A DNA stretch of 64,000 bases from positions 1-64,000 of the forward strand of contig NZ_JAASHM010000003.1 of assembly GCF_019734195.1 (NCBI RefSeq), given 5' to 3'. The notes beneath the pieces were generated by a model. That model did not search any database. It saw nothing but the letters and a program-made list of their open reading frames with translations, and was not told where the DNA came from. The first letter of the stretch is position 1. Each line of letters starts with the position of its first letter. Both the position numbers and the translations under genes were made by a program. Below, in pieces: positions 42,998 through 53,057 of the stretch. This stretch comes from Clostridium sp. K13. Lineage in GTDB: Bacteria; Bacillota; Clostridia; Clostridiales; Clostridiaceae.

Positions 42998-44374
42998 ATG
43001 TATATTAATCATGAAGAGGTATATGAACTATTAGAGGAAGGTAAAAAAGCATCAAGAAATGATATATTAAATATATTAGAAAAAGCAAGAGAAAAAAAGG
43101 GTATTTCTCATAAAGATATTGCTTCATTATTACAATTAGATGATAGAGAATTAGAAGCAGAAATGTTTAAAGTTGCTGGAGAAATAAAAAACTCTATTTA
43201 TGGTAAGAGAGTAGTTTTATTTGCTCCACTTTATATTAGCGACTATTGTGTTAATAATTGCGTGTACTGTGGTTATAAAAAGTGTAATAATTTTAAAAGA
43301 AGAAAACTTACACAAGATGAAATAAAAGAAGAGGTTAAAATATTAGAAAAAATGGGGCATAAAAGATTAGCTTTAGAACTAGGTGAGGATCCAGTAAATG
43401 CACCTATAGAATATGTTTTAGAAAGCCTTGATACTATATATAAAACTCAAAATGAAAATGGAAATATTAGAAGAGTAAATGTTAATATTGCAGCAACTAC
43501 AGTGGAAAATTATAAAAAGCTTAAAGATGCAAATATAGGAACTTATATCTTATTTCAAGAAACTTATCATAAACCAACATATGAAATAATGCATCCGCAC
43601 TCACTAAAATCTAGTTATGAATATCATTTAAATGCTTTTGATAGAGCAATGGAAGCTGGAATTGAAGATGTTGGTGGTGGTGTTTTATTTGGCTTATCTG
43701 ACCCTAAATTTGAAGTGCTTTCTTTAATGATGCATAATGAACACTTAGAAAAAAGGTTTGGAGTTGGATTTCACACAATATCAGTTCCAAGAATTAGACA
43801 AGCAGAAGGAGTTACATTAGAAAATTTCCCATATTTATTAAGCGATAATATGTTTAGAAAAATAGTTGCAATAATTAGAATAGCAGTTCCATTTACAGGG
43901 ATAATTATGTCCACAAGAGAAGATGAAGCGATGAGGAGAGATGCTTTAAAATTTGGGGTAACTCAAGTTAGTTCAGGTTCATCTACTGGAGTTGGAGGCT
44001 ATAAGCAAAGGGAAGAAGGTAACAGTATTGAACAGTTTAAAACTTCAGATGAAAGAACACCATTAGAAGTTTTAAATTGGTTATTGGATGAAGGTTATAT
44101 TCCAAGTTATTGTACTGCATGTTATAGAAAAGGAAGAACTGGTGAAACTTTTATGGGGTTAGCTAAAACTGGTGAAATACAAAATATGTGTGAGCCAAAT
44201 GCATTAATGACATTAATGGAATATGCATTAGATTATGGTGATGAAGAAACATGCAATAAGACAGAAAAAATAGTAAATGATGAAATACTGAAAATAAACA
44301 ATGAGTCTATAAAAAGTTTTGTTAATGAAGGAATAATTAAATTAAAGGAAGGCAAAAGAGATATTTATATTTAG
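42998..44374 (+). CDS. hydG: [FeFe]-hydrogenase H-cluster radical SAM maturase HydG
   Basis: 458 residues from ATG 42998, 9 nt after AGGAG; an ATG at 42980 overlaps that site. Radical SAM cysteines Cys84, Cys88 and Cys91 (CVNNCVYCGYKK). The C-terminal auxiliary cluster ligands are in SYCTACYRKGRTGE plus a cysteine in IQNMCEPNA. It cleaves tyrosine to p-cresol and yields Fe-bound CO and CN ligands for the H-cluster. Confidence 0.96.
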   Translation: MYINHEEVYELLEEGKKASRNDILNILEKAREKKGISHKDIASLLQLDDRELEAEMFKVAGEIKNSIYGKRVVLFAPLYISDYCVNNCVYCGYKKCNNFKRRKLTQDEIKEEVKILEKMGHKRLALELGEDPVNAPIEYVLESLDTIYKTQNENGNIRRVNVNIAATTVENYKKLKDANIGTYILFQETYHKPTYEIMHPHSLKSSYEYHLNAFDRAMEAGIEDVGGGVLFGLSDPKFEVLSLMMHNEHLEKRFGVGFHTISVPRIRQAEGVTLENFPYLLSDNMFRKIVAIIRIAVPFTGIIMSTREDEAMRRDALKFGVTQVSSGSSTGVGGYKQREEGNSIEQFKTSDERTPLEVLNWLLDEGYIPSYCTACYRKGRTGETFMGLAKTGEIQNMCEPNALMTLMEYALDYGDEETCNKTEKIVNDEILKINNESIKSFVNEGIIKLKEGKRDIYI

Positions 44375-44383
44375 GGGGAAAAA

Positions 44384-45574
44384 ATGAATAGTACACCAAA
44401 TGCAAATAGGAAACATATAGCTATATTTGGAAAAACAAATGCTGGAAAGTCTTCTTTAATTAATAGTATTTGTGGTCAAGAAATTGCTATAGTATCAGAT
44501 ACTAATGGAACAACAACAGATCCTGTTTTTAAAGCTATGGAGTTAATTCCACTTGGTCCAGTTTTATTTATAGATACTGCTGGACTTGATGATAAAAGTG
44601 AGATTGGTAAACTTAGAGTAAAAAAAACTATGGATATAATAAAAAGAACAGACTTTGCTTTATATGTAATGGATGCAAATAATATAAATGATAATGATTA
44701 TAAAGATATAAAATTAGAATTTAAAAAACATAATATACCATATCTATTAGTCATAAATAAGATTGAAGATATAGAAGAATCTAAATTAAATAGAATAAAA
44801 GAAAAATATACCAATGCTGTCTTTATATCTACTTACAGTAATGAAGGTATTGATGAATTAAAAAATCAATTAATAACAAAGCTTCAAGACACTGAAAACG
44901 AAATACCTATAGTAGGAGATTTAGTACCTTATGGTGGGAAAGTGATATTAGTTGTTCCCATAGATTCTGAGGCCCCAAAAGGAAGAATTATATTACCACA
45001 AGTTCAATGTATTAGAGATTGTTTAGACAATGGTATTAAAACCTATGTTGTAAGAGATACAGAACTTCAATCAGCTTTAAATGATATAAAAGATGTTGAT
45101 TTAGTTGTTACGGATTCACAAGCCTTTAAAAAAGTAAATAAAATTGTACCTAAGAATATAAAATTAACAGGTTTTTCTATTTTATTTGCAAATCATAAAG
45201 GAGACTTAAATTCATTTGTTAATGGGGCAAGGAAAATAAACACTTTAAATAAAAACTCAAAAATATTAATTTCTGAAAGCTGTACACATAATATTTCTCA
45301 TGAAGATATAGGTAGAATAAAAATACCAAAGCTTTTAAATAAGTACGTTGGTGCAGAATTAAACTATGAATTTAGAGTAGGGCATGATTTTCCAGAGAAT
45401 ATAAATGAATATGATTTAATAATTCATTGTGGTGGCTGTATGATAAATAGAAAAACTATATTAAATAGAATAAAACTCTGTAATGATAAAGACGTAGCAA
45501 TAACAAATTATGGAGTGATTTTAGCCTTCTTAAATGGCATTTTAGATAGGAGTTTAGAAATATTTAATAAATAA
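44384..45574 (+). CDS. hydF: [FeFe]-hydrogenase H-cluster maturation GTPase HydF
   Basis: 396 residues, AGGGGG Shine-Dalgarno. GTPase domain: P-loop FGKTNAGKSSL (about 14-24), G3 DTAGLDD, G4 VINKIED. The C-terminal cluster domain carries ESCTHNISHED (about 297) and IIHCGGCMIN (about 346), the iron-sulfur ligands. HydF is the scaffold that holds the two-iron precursor and passes it to HydA. HydA itself is not in the window. Confidence 0.96.
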   Translation: MNSTPNANRKHIAIFGKTNAGKSSLINSICGQEIAIVSDTNGTTTDPVFKAMELIPLGPVLFIDTAGLDDKSEIGKLRVKKTMDIIKRTDFALYVMDANNINDNDYKDIKLEFKKHNIPYLLVINKIEDIEESKLNRIKEKYTNAVFISTYSNEGIDELKNQLITKLQDTENEIPIVGDLVPYGGKVILVVPIDSEAPKGRIILPQVQCIRDCLDNGIKTYVVRDTELQSALNDIKDVDLVVTDSQAFKKVNKIVPKNIKLTGFSILFANHKGDLNSFVNGARKINTLNKNSKILISESCTHNISHEDIGRIKIPKLLNKYVGAELNYEFRVGHDFPENINEYDLIIHCGGCMINRKTILNRIKLCNDKDVAITNYGVILAFLNGILDRSLEIFNK

Positions 45575-45575
45575 T

Positions 45576-45614
45576 AATAAGGTTGTCTTTTTAGGCAGCC
45601 TTATTGCAATTTTT
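45576..45614 (+). terminator. Intrinsic terminator of the hyd operon
   Basis: AATAAGGTTGtC pairs with GgCAGCCTTATT, then a short T-rich tail. Confidence 0.75.
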
Positions 45615-45623
45615 ATAATATAT

Positions 45624-46238
45624 TCAAATAATAATATCATTAGATGATATTAAGCTATTAACAGATTTTATTATAAATTTATTATAATCATTATTATCAA
45701 TAATTACAGGACATGATAATTTTAAATCCACAATTGAACTTTTAAATTTTAAATCTCTTAATATATTATTTGCCTTTTTTATTGTAACAGGAAGTATATT
45801 GTTATCACATTCAATAGAGTTTGATAAACTTATTGAATTAATAAAATTAATAATACATTTTAAATCATAGTTTTTTATATTTTCTTTTATAAACTTTTTT
45901 TCAAGAAATGAATTGTAAGTACTTTTTTTTATAGGTAGATTATTTATATTTTCATTAAAGTAATTATCTAACCATAAATGATAGTAATAGCCCATTACAT
46001 ATGATTTCTCATAATAAGATAATTTAAAATTCGAAATTTTCTTTTTAAAAGAATAAATATTAGGTTTATCAGTTATTTTTTCTTTAAAATGTGATAAACA
46101 AGCCTTTTCTTTATTTTTAAAAACAACATATTAATCAGGGGCTATACTTCCTAGAGTTAAATAGTATAAATCATAATCATTAAAATTTATATCATTTAAA
46201 TGTTTAATAAAATTAATATGAGTAGATAATTCTGGCAT
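45624..46238 (-). pseudogene. Zinc-dependent phospholipase C-like gene with nonsense codon 36
   Basis: On the minus strand ATG 46238 (GGAGGA at good spacing) reads MPELSTHINFIKHLND and YLTLGSIAPD, then TAA at 46133-46131. The frame continues with YVVFKNKEKACLSHFKEKIT and VMGYYYHLWLDNYFNENI to its stop at 45624. The start Thr-His-Ile-x-Phe, Gly-x-Ile-Ala-Pro-Asp and Gly-Tyr-x-x-His-Leu-x-x-Asp blocks resemble the zinc-dependent phospholipase C/DUF family of clostridia. One mutation (or a sequencing error) breaks it. The downstream part could restart at internal ATG 45995. Confidence 0.65.
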
Positions 46239-46351
46239 AAAAGTTCCTCCACCTTTAACTCTTTTATTGATTTATATGAGTAAATACTTTAAAATATTTA
46301 TAAAATTTTAGGAAATATAAATATAATAGAAAAAAGAAGGTGTATAAATTA

Positions 46352-46882
46352 ATGAGATATGTAATTGTAAGTGTTGTAAAAGGAGAAGCTGGAAAGTTTA
46401 ATAATGATTTAAGAAAAGATATATTTAAAAAATTTAAAGCTAGATCATCAAAGCTTCCTGCTCATTTTACAATAAAATCTCCATTTGAATATGATGGAAG
46501 TATTAAAGATTTAGAGTATAGTATAAAGGAAATTTGTAGTACTGAAAAAGCTGCACCGTATATAATAGATGGATATAACCATTTTGACAATAGGGTAATC
46601 TATATGGATGTAAATATGTCAACAGAAGGAAAGAATGTTCATGATAAGCTTATTGAAACCCTTTCTAAAATTCCATATATTAATTTTACTAAAAGTGATG
46701 GTAAAGATAAAATATTTCATATAACCTTAAGCTCTAAAAAAATTCAAAAAATATATACTGAATTATGGGATTATATAACAAGATTTAAATGTACATTTGA
46801 ATGTACATTTGATAATATTTGTATTTATAAGTGGGAAGAGAATACATGGCAATTACATAAAGAGTTTATATTTAAGAATTAG
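46352..46882 (+). CDS. 2'-5' RNA ligase (2H phosphoesterase) family protein
   Basis: 176 residues from ATG 46352, 10 nt after GAAGGTG. The two catalytic H-x-T/S-x motifs are HFTIKSP (about 38) and HITLSSK (about 125). Members ligate or cleave 2'-5' phosphodiester bonds or cyclic phosphates in RNA. Near the C-terminus a 12-bp tandem duplication (TGTACATTTGAA-type, 46789-46812) gives the repeated residues KCTFECTF. Confidence 0.8.
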   Translation: MRYVIVSVVKGEAGKFNNDLRKDIFKKFKARSSKLPAHFTIKSPFEYDGSIKDLEYSIKEICSTEKAAPYIIDGYNHFDNRVIYMDVNMSTEGKNVHDKLIETLSKIPYINFTKSDGKDKIFHITLSSKKIQKIYTELWDYITRFKCTFECTFDNICIYKWEENTWQLHKEFIFKN

Positions 46883-46995
46883 TTTATAAATGAAATTTAA
46901 TTTCTTACAATCTGACTTTAATTTTTTATTTAACTAAACATATAAGTAATAATGTTTACATAGATTATTATAGAATAATTAAGTATGGGGGAAAT

Positions 46996-47229
46996 ATGAA
47001 AAGAATATTAATTATTAAACCATTAATATGTGGTATTTTTATTTTAGTTTTATATAATATTCTATTTAAAACAGAATTGTTTTTTACAAATGAAGATGTG
47101 TCAACATTTGTTAGTTATATGCAGGAAAGAAATGATTTTTTAGGAGCATCAAATTTTATGATTTGGTTAGTAATAATCTCAGCTTTGGTAATAACAGCTT
47201 TAAATAAAATTGATAAAGTTAAATCATAA
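46996..47229 (+). CDS. Small membrane protein
   Basis: 77 residues, GGGGGA just before the ATG. Two hydrophobic helices, residues 6-24 (IIKPLICGIFILVLYNILF) and 54-68 (MIWLVIISALVITAL), separated by a polar loop. No family recognised. It is a single gene with a terminator. Confidence 0.6.
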   Translation: MKRILIIKPLICGIFILVLYNILFKTELFFTNEDVSTFVSYMQERNDFLGASNFMIWLVIISALVITALNKIDKVKS

Positions 47230-47237
47230 TAAGTATA

Positions 47238-47282
47238 AAGATAATCATTATAGTATTTCTATATTGATTATCTTTTTTTTAT
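47238..47282 (+). terminator. Intrinsic terminator
   Basis: AAGATAATCA pairs with TGATTATCTT, then eight T. The next 350 bp, up to the OppA-type gene, are AT-rich and hold nothing else recognised. Confidence 0.75.
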
Positions 47283-47637
47283 GCAATTATCTTATTTTGC
47301 ATTTAACATTTTAATTAATTAATCAAGTTTTTATTATTGAAATATCACTAAATAGTTAAAGTTATTTTATTTTTAACAATAAATTTCTTCTACTTTTTAA
47401 ATTTTAATAATATAATATAAAAACTAAAATTAAAAATGTTAATTATAGTAAATTAATTGTAATATATTTAATAATTGTTTTAAAATATTTAATAAGTTAA
47501 AAAGTGTATTTGGGGTAAAAGTATTTATATTGCTTATCTTAACTATGATTATATATTTAATTAATCAGTTAATTATATTTTAAAGAATCATTAATATATT
47601 GCATTTAATATTTTTTATTATTAAGGGGGCAAATATA

Positions 47638-49326
47638 ATGACAACTTTTAAGCTAAAAAAAATTTCTGCAGTTATAATGGCTTTAATTCTTAGCACATCA
47701 TTATTTATTGGCTGTAACAATGATGTGAATAATCAAAGTGATGAGCCTACTAAATCTTCTAATTCTTCTACAGAAGTAAAACAAGAGATAATTTATAATT
47801 TAGGAGCTGATCCTCAGACAATTGATCCTGTTCTAAATACAGCAATAGATGGATCAAACGTAATTGTAAATGCATTTGAATGTCTAATGGTGCTTAATGA
47901 TAAAAATGAAGCAGAACCGGGAGCCGCTGAAAGTTATGAAGTATCAGATGACGGATTGGTTTATACCTTTAAGTTAAGAAAAGATGGAAAATGGTCTGAT
48001 GGACAACCTGTTACAGCAAATGATTTTTATTATGCTTGGATGAGAGGAATGGATAAAAGTACTGCTGCTGAATATTGTTATCAATTTTTCTATATTAAAA
48101 ATGCTGAAAAATATTATAATAATGAAGTTTCAGCTGATGAAGTTGGACTTAAAGTTTTAGATGATTATACCTTAGAAATTACATTAGAATCACCTACAGC
48201 TTATTTTACTCAATTATTAGCTCACCAAACTTACTCACCAGTAAGAAAAGATATAGTTTCTGCTAACCCAGATACTTGGGCAACAAGTCCTAAAACATAT
48301 ATTGGTAATGGTGCATTTAAGTTAGTAAAATGGGATATGAAGGACCAACTGATTTTTGAAAAAAATGAATATTACTGGGATGCAGATAATGTAAAATTGG
48401 AAAAATTAACGTTTAAATTAGTTACAGATGAAACTACTGCATATTCTGAATTAAAAGCAGGTAACTTTGATGTTGTGAATTCAGTTCCGCCTAATGAAAT
48501 TGCTCCTGGAAAAGAAGCAGGGTTAGTTCAAATAATTCCAAAGCTTGGTACCTACTTTTTTGCAATAAATGTAGGAAAACAAAATAGTTTAAATTCAGAC
48601 ATAAAAAATGCATTAAGCAACAAGCTTGTAAGGCAAGCTATGAGTTTAGCTATTGATAGACAGGAGATAATAGATAATGTTGGAAAAGCTGAACAAGTTG
48701 CTGCTTATAGTTTTGTACCACTAGGAATTCCAACATATGATGGTACGGAATTTTCTGATAAAAAATATTATGATCCACAAGATATGGAAGGCAATATAGA
48801 AAAAGCTAAAGAATTATTAAAAGAAGCTGGATATGAAAATGGTGAAGGGCTTCCAATTTTTGAATTAATGTATAATTCGGAAGGTGCACATAAAGATGTT
48901 TGTCAAATAGTTCAACAAAATTTATCAGAAGTTGGTATTACTATTGAACTAACAAATCAAGAATGGGCAGTTTTTTTAAATACACGACAAAATGGTGAAT
49001 ACCAAATTGCTAGGCATGGTTGGATTGGTGACTATAGTGACCCTATGACATTTTTAGATATGTGGATAACTGATGGTGGAAATAATGATTGTGGATTTAG
49101 TAATGATAAGTATGATTCTTTAATATCAGAAGCTAAGGCTGAAACTGATATTAAGAAAAGAGAAGAACTATTAAGAGCCGCTGAAGATATATTAATGGAT
49201 GAAACACCAGTTATACCAGTTTATTTCTATACAACAGTTATGGCATGGAATGAAGATGTAAAGGGGGTTGTAGTAACAGCCCTAGGTAAAGTTCACTTCA
49301 AAGATGCTTATAAAGTAAATAAATAA
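47638..49326 (+). CDS. Peptide ABC transporter substrate-binding lipoprotein (OppA-type), copy 1
   Basis: 562 residues from ATG 47638 behind AAGGGGG. Lipoprotein signal with lipobox FIGC (about residues 22-25), then a Ser/Asn-rich linker. SBP family 5 (OppA/DppA) blocks: YNLGADPQTIDPVLNTA, YTFKLRKDGKWSDGQPVTAN, YYWDADNVKLEKLTFKLV and the end VIPVYFYTTVMAW. It captures oligopeptides outside the membrane. Two close paralogues lie downstream. No permease or ATPase genes are nearby, so it must share a transporter coded elsewhere. Confidence 0.93.
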   Translation: MTTFKLKKISAVIMALILSTSLFIGCNNDVNNQSDEPTKSSNSSTEVKQEIIYNLGADPQTIDPVLNTAIDGSNVIVNAFECLMVLNDKNEAEPGAAESYEVSDDGLVYTFKLRKDGKWSDGQPVTANDFYYAWMRGMDKSTAAEYCYQFFYIKNAEKYYNNEVSADEVGLKVLDDYTLEITLESPTAYFTQLLAHQTYSPVRKDIVSANPDTWATSPKTYIGNGAFKLVKWDMKDQLIFEKNEYYWDADNVKLEKLTFKLVTDETTAYSELKAGNFDVVNSVPPNEIAPGKEAGLVQIIPKLGTYFFAINVGKQNSLNSDIKNALSNKLVRQAMSLAIDRQEIIDNVGKAEQVAAYSFVPLGIPTYDGTEFSDKKYYDPQDMEGNIEKAKELLKEAGYENGEGLPIFELMYNSEGAHKDVCQIVQQNLSEVGITIELTNQEWAVFLNTRQNGEYQIARHGWIGDYSDPMTFLDMWITDGGNNDCGFSNDKYDSLISEAKAETDIKKREELLRAAEDILMDETPVIPVYFYTTVMAWNEDVKGVVVTALGKVHFKDAYKVNK

Positions 49327-49329
49327 TTA

Positions 49330-49362
49330 TTAAGAGAGTCAATTTACTGACTCTCTTTTATA
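49330..49362 (+). terminator. Intrinsic terminator of OppA copy 1
   Basis: AAGAGAGTCA pairs with TGACTCTCTT, then T-rich tail. Confidence 0.8.
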
Positions 49363-49435
49363 TATTAATAAATTTATTATAAAAATAAAATTATCTAAAA
49401 AACTTAATCTAGATATTTTATCATAAATTGAAATT

Positions 49436-50161
49436 TTAATTTTTGCAACTCTCAATAAATTTTTTAAACAAATTCATTGTTATATCATCATGTTGCGCCA
49501 TCATTTCAGGGTGCCATTGTATTCCTATAACAAATGGTTTATTTATCATTTCAATAGCCTCAATAATTCCATCTGGAGATACAGCAGTATTTCTAAAGTT
49601 AGGGGCAACTTCCTTAACTGCTTGATGATGTCCACTATTTACAATATAACTCTTACCAAACACTTCTGATACAATACTATTTTCTTCAATATATATGGAA
49701 TGACACTTTTCTGAAAGGTGACTTTCTTGTTTATGCATTATTGGAGAGTCGGTAGCATAGGATACATCTTGATATAATGTTCCTCCAAAAGCTACATTAA
49801 TAACTTGACATCCTCGACATATTCCTAATATTGGCTTATTTAATTCAAGAGCTTTTTGGGCTAAATTAATATGATACCAATCAACTAACTCATTACAAAA
49901 TCCTAAAAGGGGTCTAGGAAGTTCTTTATATGACAATGGATTAACATCCACTCCACCTGGAAGGAGTAATCCATCACATATAGATAATTGATTTATTAAA
50001 ATATCTATATCACTTATTAAAGGCAAAATAATAGGAACACCCCCAGCAGCTGCTATTGCTTTTGGATAGTTATTATTAATTCTAGTATAATCCTCACCAG
50101 CAAATTCAACTCTTAAATCTTTAGATATTCCTCCTGCAATTGCAATTATTGGCTTTTTCAT
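49436..50161 (-). CDS. Gamma-glutamyl-gamma-aminobutyrate hydrolase family (class I amidotransferase, C26)
   Basis: 241 residues on the minus strand. The triad is visible: nucleophile Cys in LGICRGCQVINVAFGG (about 117-132) and HPE in GIQWHPEMMAQHD near the end. GGVDVNPLSY is typical of PuuD-like enzymes, which hydrolyse gamma-glutamyl amides such as gamma-Glu-GABA. It lies between the peptide-binding gene and two peptidases, so a role in using gamma-glutamyl peptides is reasonable but inferred. Confidence 0.88.
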   Translation of the reverse strand: MKKPIIAIAGGISKDLRVEFAGEDYTRINNNYPKAIAAAGGVPIILPLISDIDILINQLSICDGLLLPGGVDVNPLSYKELPRPLLGFCNELVDWYHINLAQKALELNKPILGICRGCQVINVAFGGTLYQDVSYATDSPIMHKQESHLSEKCHSIYIEENSIVSEVFGKSYIVNSGHHQAVKEVAPNFRNTAVSPDGIIEAIEMINKPFVIGIQWHPEMMAQHDDITMNLFKKFIESCKN

Positions 50162-50342
50162 TTTATCCCCTCCTAGAAATAAATATTCATTTTATATTAT
50201 ATGAAAAAAGTACAAATATTTTAAACCTAAATAAGAAATAATAGATTATATTTGAAATACATTCATCGCTTTTTCTATTTGGAACGAAACATAGAATAAT
50301 TTATAGAATATATTATAAGTCTTTTATAGGAGGTTTCTAAAA

Positions 50343-51305
50343 ATAGTAGATACATCAAAAGCTATTTATACTTATGAAAAAATGATTAGAGATTTAAAAG
50401 ATTTCAAAAAAAGATATAATAACAAAATAAGTATTAATATTATTGGAAAATCTCATGATAATAGAAACATTTATGAAGTAATATTAGGAAATATAAATAG
50501 TAAGAAGCATGTATTAATACATGCTGGAATTCATGGTAGAGAGTATTTAACATCTTTATTAATTATGAAGCAATTAGAATTTTATTTAGAAAATTATAAG
50601 GTGAAAAAATATCATGGTATTAAATATAATAATTTGTTTAATTCTATAGCATTTCATTTAATACCAATGGTAAACCCTGATGGGATAACTTTAAGTCAAA
50701 TAGGTATAGATGGTATAAAAAATAAAAATTTAAAAAGTATAATTTATGAATGTTATTATAATGATTTAAATTCTATGTATACTTGTGATGAATTTAAAAA
50801 GTATTTAATGAAATGGAAAGCAAATGCTAGAGGGGTAGATTTAAATAGAAATTTTGATGCTTCATGGGATCAATTAAAACAAACTACTAAATGTTCATTC
50901 CAAAACTATAAGGGAAAGCATATTAATTCTGAACCTGAATCTAAGGCACTTGTTAACTTAATTAATAAATATAATTTCATATATACTATAAGTTATCATT
51001 CATCAGGAAATTTAATTTACTGGGATTATAAAGATAGCTTAGTAAAAAAAGAATGTAGTGAATTAGCTGATATTATTTCATCTATAACTAAATATATAAA
51101 AGAAAAAAGTGATAATGAATGTATAAATGTTGTTCCAGGAGGCTTTAAGGATTGGGTATGTTCAAAAAGTGAAAATCCTATTCCTAGTGTAACTATTGAG
51201 GTTGGAGAAGGAACTTGCCCCTTAAGTATTTTAGAATTTAAATCTATCTGGAAAGCTAATTATAAAGTTATAGCAGCTATTGCATATAATCTTATAGCTT
51301 ATTAG
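50343..51305 (+). CDS. M14 family zinc carboxypeptidase
   Basis: The conserved frame likely begins at codon 50343, which is ATA, 9 nt after a perfect AGGAGG (50328-50333). It reads VDTSKAIYTYEKMIRDLKDF. The first standard start is ATG 50382, giving 307 residues but losing 13. Zinc ligands are in HAGIHGREYLTS (His, Glu) and SYHSSG (His); substrate Arg/Asn in ARGVDLNRNFD; catalytic Glu in TIEVGEG. It removes C-terminal residues from peptides, or acts on gamma-D-Glu-Dap wall peptides. It has no signal peptide, so it is likely cytosolic. Confidence 0.88.
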   Translation: MVDTSKAIYTYEKMIRDLKDFKKRYNNKISINIIGKSHDNRNIYEVILGNINSKKHVLIHAGIHGREYLTSLLIMKQLEFYLENYKVKKYHGIKYNNLFNSIAFHLIPMVNPDGITLSQIGIDGIKNKNLKSIIYECYYNDLNSMYTCDEFKKYLMKWKANARGVDLNRNFDASWDQLKQTTKCSFQNYKGKHINSEPESKALVNLINKYNFIYTISYHSSGNLIYWDYKDSLVKKECSELADIISSITKYIKEKSDNECINVVPGGFKDWVCSKSENPIPSVTIEVGEGTCPLSILEFKSIWKANYKVIAAIAYNLIAY

Positions 51306-51397
51306 ATTTTTATAGTATATTGAAACTATTATTATAGAAGAAGTATAATATTATTGAGGGATATCATGTATAGAAAGGAAATTTTTAGTATATAAAT

Positions 51398-51733
51398 ATG
51401 ATTAAAAAGAGATTTATAATTAAAGTTGATGATAATAATAGAAAACTTCCAATTGAAGGTGAACCCAATAGTATAATAGACTTAGTTGAAGATAATAAGG
51501 TTAAACAAAGAAGAATTTTTGATGAAAATGGAAAGGTTATAAAAGATATTGATACATCTAACCATAATAGACCTAAGTTTCACCCCATGGGTGCACATAA
51601 ACATGTTTATAATTTTAATAATTATAAACATCCTCATGGAAAAGGTGAGGATTTAACAACTGAAGAAATAGCACAAAATAAAGATATAATTTTTGAAGGA
51701 ATTAATCATTATTATAATTCTATGGATAATTAA
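51398..51733 (+). CDS. Hypothetical His-rich small protein
   Basis: 111 residues, ATG 51398 with no strong Shine-Dalgarno (GAAAGGAA lies about 20 nt upstream). The sequence IVDLVEDNKVKQRRIFDENG... is notable for DIDTSNHNRPKFHPMGAHKH and HPHGKG, a pattern of Asp-x-Asp and clustered His also seen at the ends of some polymorphic-toxin or phage-associated proteins. I cannot assign it. No toxin delivery or immunity genes are adjacent. Confidence 0.5.
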   Translation: MIKKRFIIKVDDNNRKLPIEGEPNSIIDLVEDNKVKQRRIFDENGKVIKDIDTSNHNRPKFHPMGAHKHVYNFNNYKHPHGKGEDLTTEEIAQNKDIIFEGINHYYNSMDN

Positions 51734-51776
51734 ATTAAATAGTAGAATAAAAAAATTAATATGTTAAAAATATAAA

Positions 51777-51822
51777 GCAAAGAATACCAAAATAATAATT
51801 TGGTATTTTTTGCTTTAAATAG
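51777..51822 (+). terminator. Intrinsic terminator
   Basis: AAGCAAAGAATACCAAA pairs with TTTGGTATTTTTTGCTTT. It closes the M14/hypothetical pair. Confidence 0.75.
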
Positions 51823-51977
51823 TAGACAAATGTATTTAATACATGTATAATGTAAAAAAATGATTATAAATACTAAACTAACAATATATATAATTATTTA
51901 TTAACAAATAATCAACTTTTATAAATATAAACTAAAAATATATCAATAAATATTAGTTATTACATGGAGGATAGAAT

Positions 51978-53057
51978 ATGATTAATATTAAAATTTTAGA
52001 AGAATTATCAAATGCCTTTGGACCATCAGGTTTTGAAGATGAAGTTACAAAAGTAATAAAAAAACATTGCACCGACATGCTAGTAGAAAATGATTCTATG
52101 AACAATGTTTATGCCAAGTTAAAAAATCATAATGGAAATAAATTAGTTGTTATGTTAGATGCTCATACTGATGAAGTAGGATTTATGGTACAAGCAATTA
52201 ATGATAACGGATTATTAAGTATAGTACAATTAGGTGGATGGCATAATACAACTATTCCAGCACATACTGTCTATGTTAGAAATAGATATGGTGATCTTAT
52301 AAAAGGAATAACAACATCTAAACCAGTACATTTTATGAATGCTAGTGAAAGATCTAGTAACTCATTAGAAATAGAAGATATTTTTGTAGATATTGGAGCA
52401 AGTAGCAGAGAAGAAGTCATGGATGTTTTTAATATTAGAATAGGTGACCCAATAGCTCCAAAAGTAGAATTTGATTTTAATGAAAAAAATAATGTTTGTT
52501 ATGGTAAAGCTTTTGATAATAGAGTAGGTTGCTTTTGCATAATAGAGACATTAAAAGCTTTATCAGAAATAAGCGGGCTTAATGTTGATGTTATTGGAGC
52601 TTTTGCTGCACAAGAAGAGGTTGGAACTAGAGGTGCACAAGTTACTTCACAGGTTGTTAAACCAGATTTAGCCATTGTTTTTGAAGGTTCTCCAGCTGAT
52701 GATTTATATTACTCCAAAAATATATCACAAGGCGCATTAAAAAATGGAACTCAAATTAGAAATTTAGATCAAGGTTATATAGCAAATCCATTATTTATTA
52801 AACATGCAGAAGAAATTGCTGAAAAACACTCTATAAAATATCAAAATGCTGTTAGACGTGGAGGATCAACTAACGCAGCAAAAATAAGTTTAACTTATAA
52901 AGCTGTTCCAGTACTAGTTTTAGGAATTCCATCAAGATATGTTCATAGCCATTATAATTATTGCGCCAAAGAAGATATTGAAGCTTCTGTATCTTTAGCT
53001 GTAGAAGTAATAAAGAGCCTTACAGAAGAAACTATAAATACTATTTTAAGAAAATAA
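51978..53057 (+). CDS. M42 family aminopeptidase
   Basis: 359 residues, GGAGGA Shine-Dalgarno. Two-metal motifs: DAHTDEVGFM with His63 and Asp65, AFDNRVGC (bridging Asp), AAQEEVGTRGAQ (catalytic and ligand Glu), and a final SRYVHSHYNYC with a ligand His. M42 (TET-like) enzymes are large cytosolic aminopeptidases that trim imported peptides. It lies 135 bp before the second OppA-type gene, which supports a peptide-use cluster. Confidence 0.93.
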   Translation: MINIKILEELSNAFGPSGFEDEVTKVIKKHCTDMLVENDSMNNVYAKLKNHNGNKLVVMLDAHTDEVGFMVQAINDNGLLSIVQLGGWHNTTIPAHTVYVRNRYGDLIKGITTSKPVHFMNASERSSNSLEIEDIFVDIGASSREEVMDVFNIRIGDPIAPKVEFDFNEKNNVCYGKAFDNRVGCFCIIETLKALSEISGLNVDVIGAFAAQEEVGTRGAQVTSQVVKPDLAIVFEGSPADDLYYSKNISQGALKNGTQIRNLDQGYIANPLFIKHAEEIAEKHSIKYQNAVRRGGSTNAAKISLTYKAVPVLVLGIPSRYVHSHYNYCAKEDIEASVSLAVEVIKSLTEETINTILRK

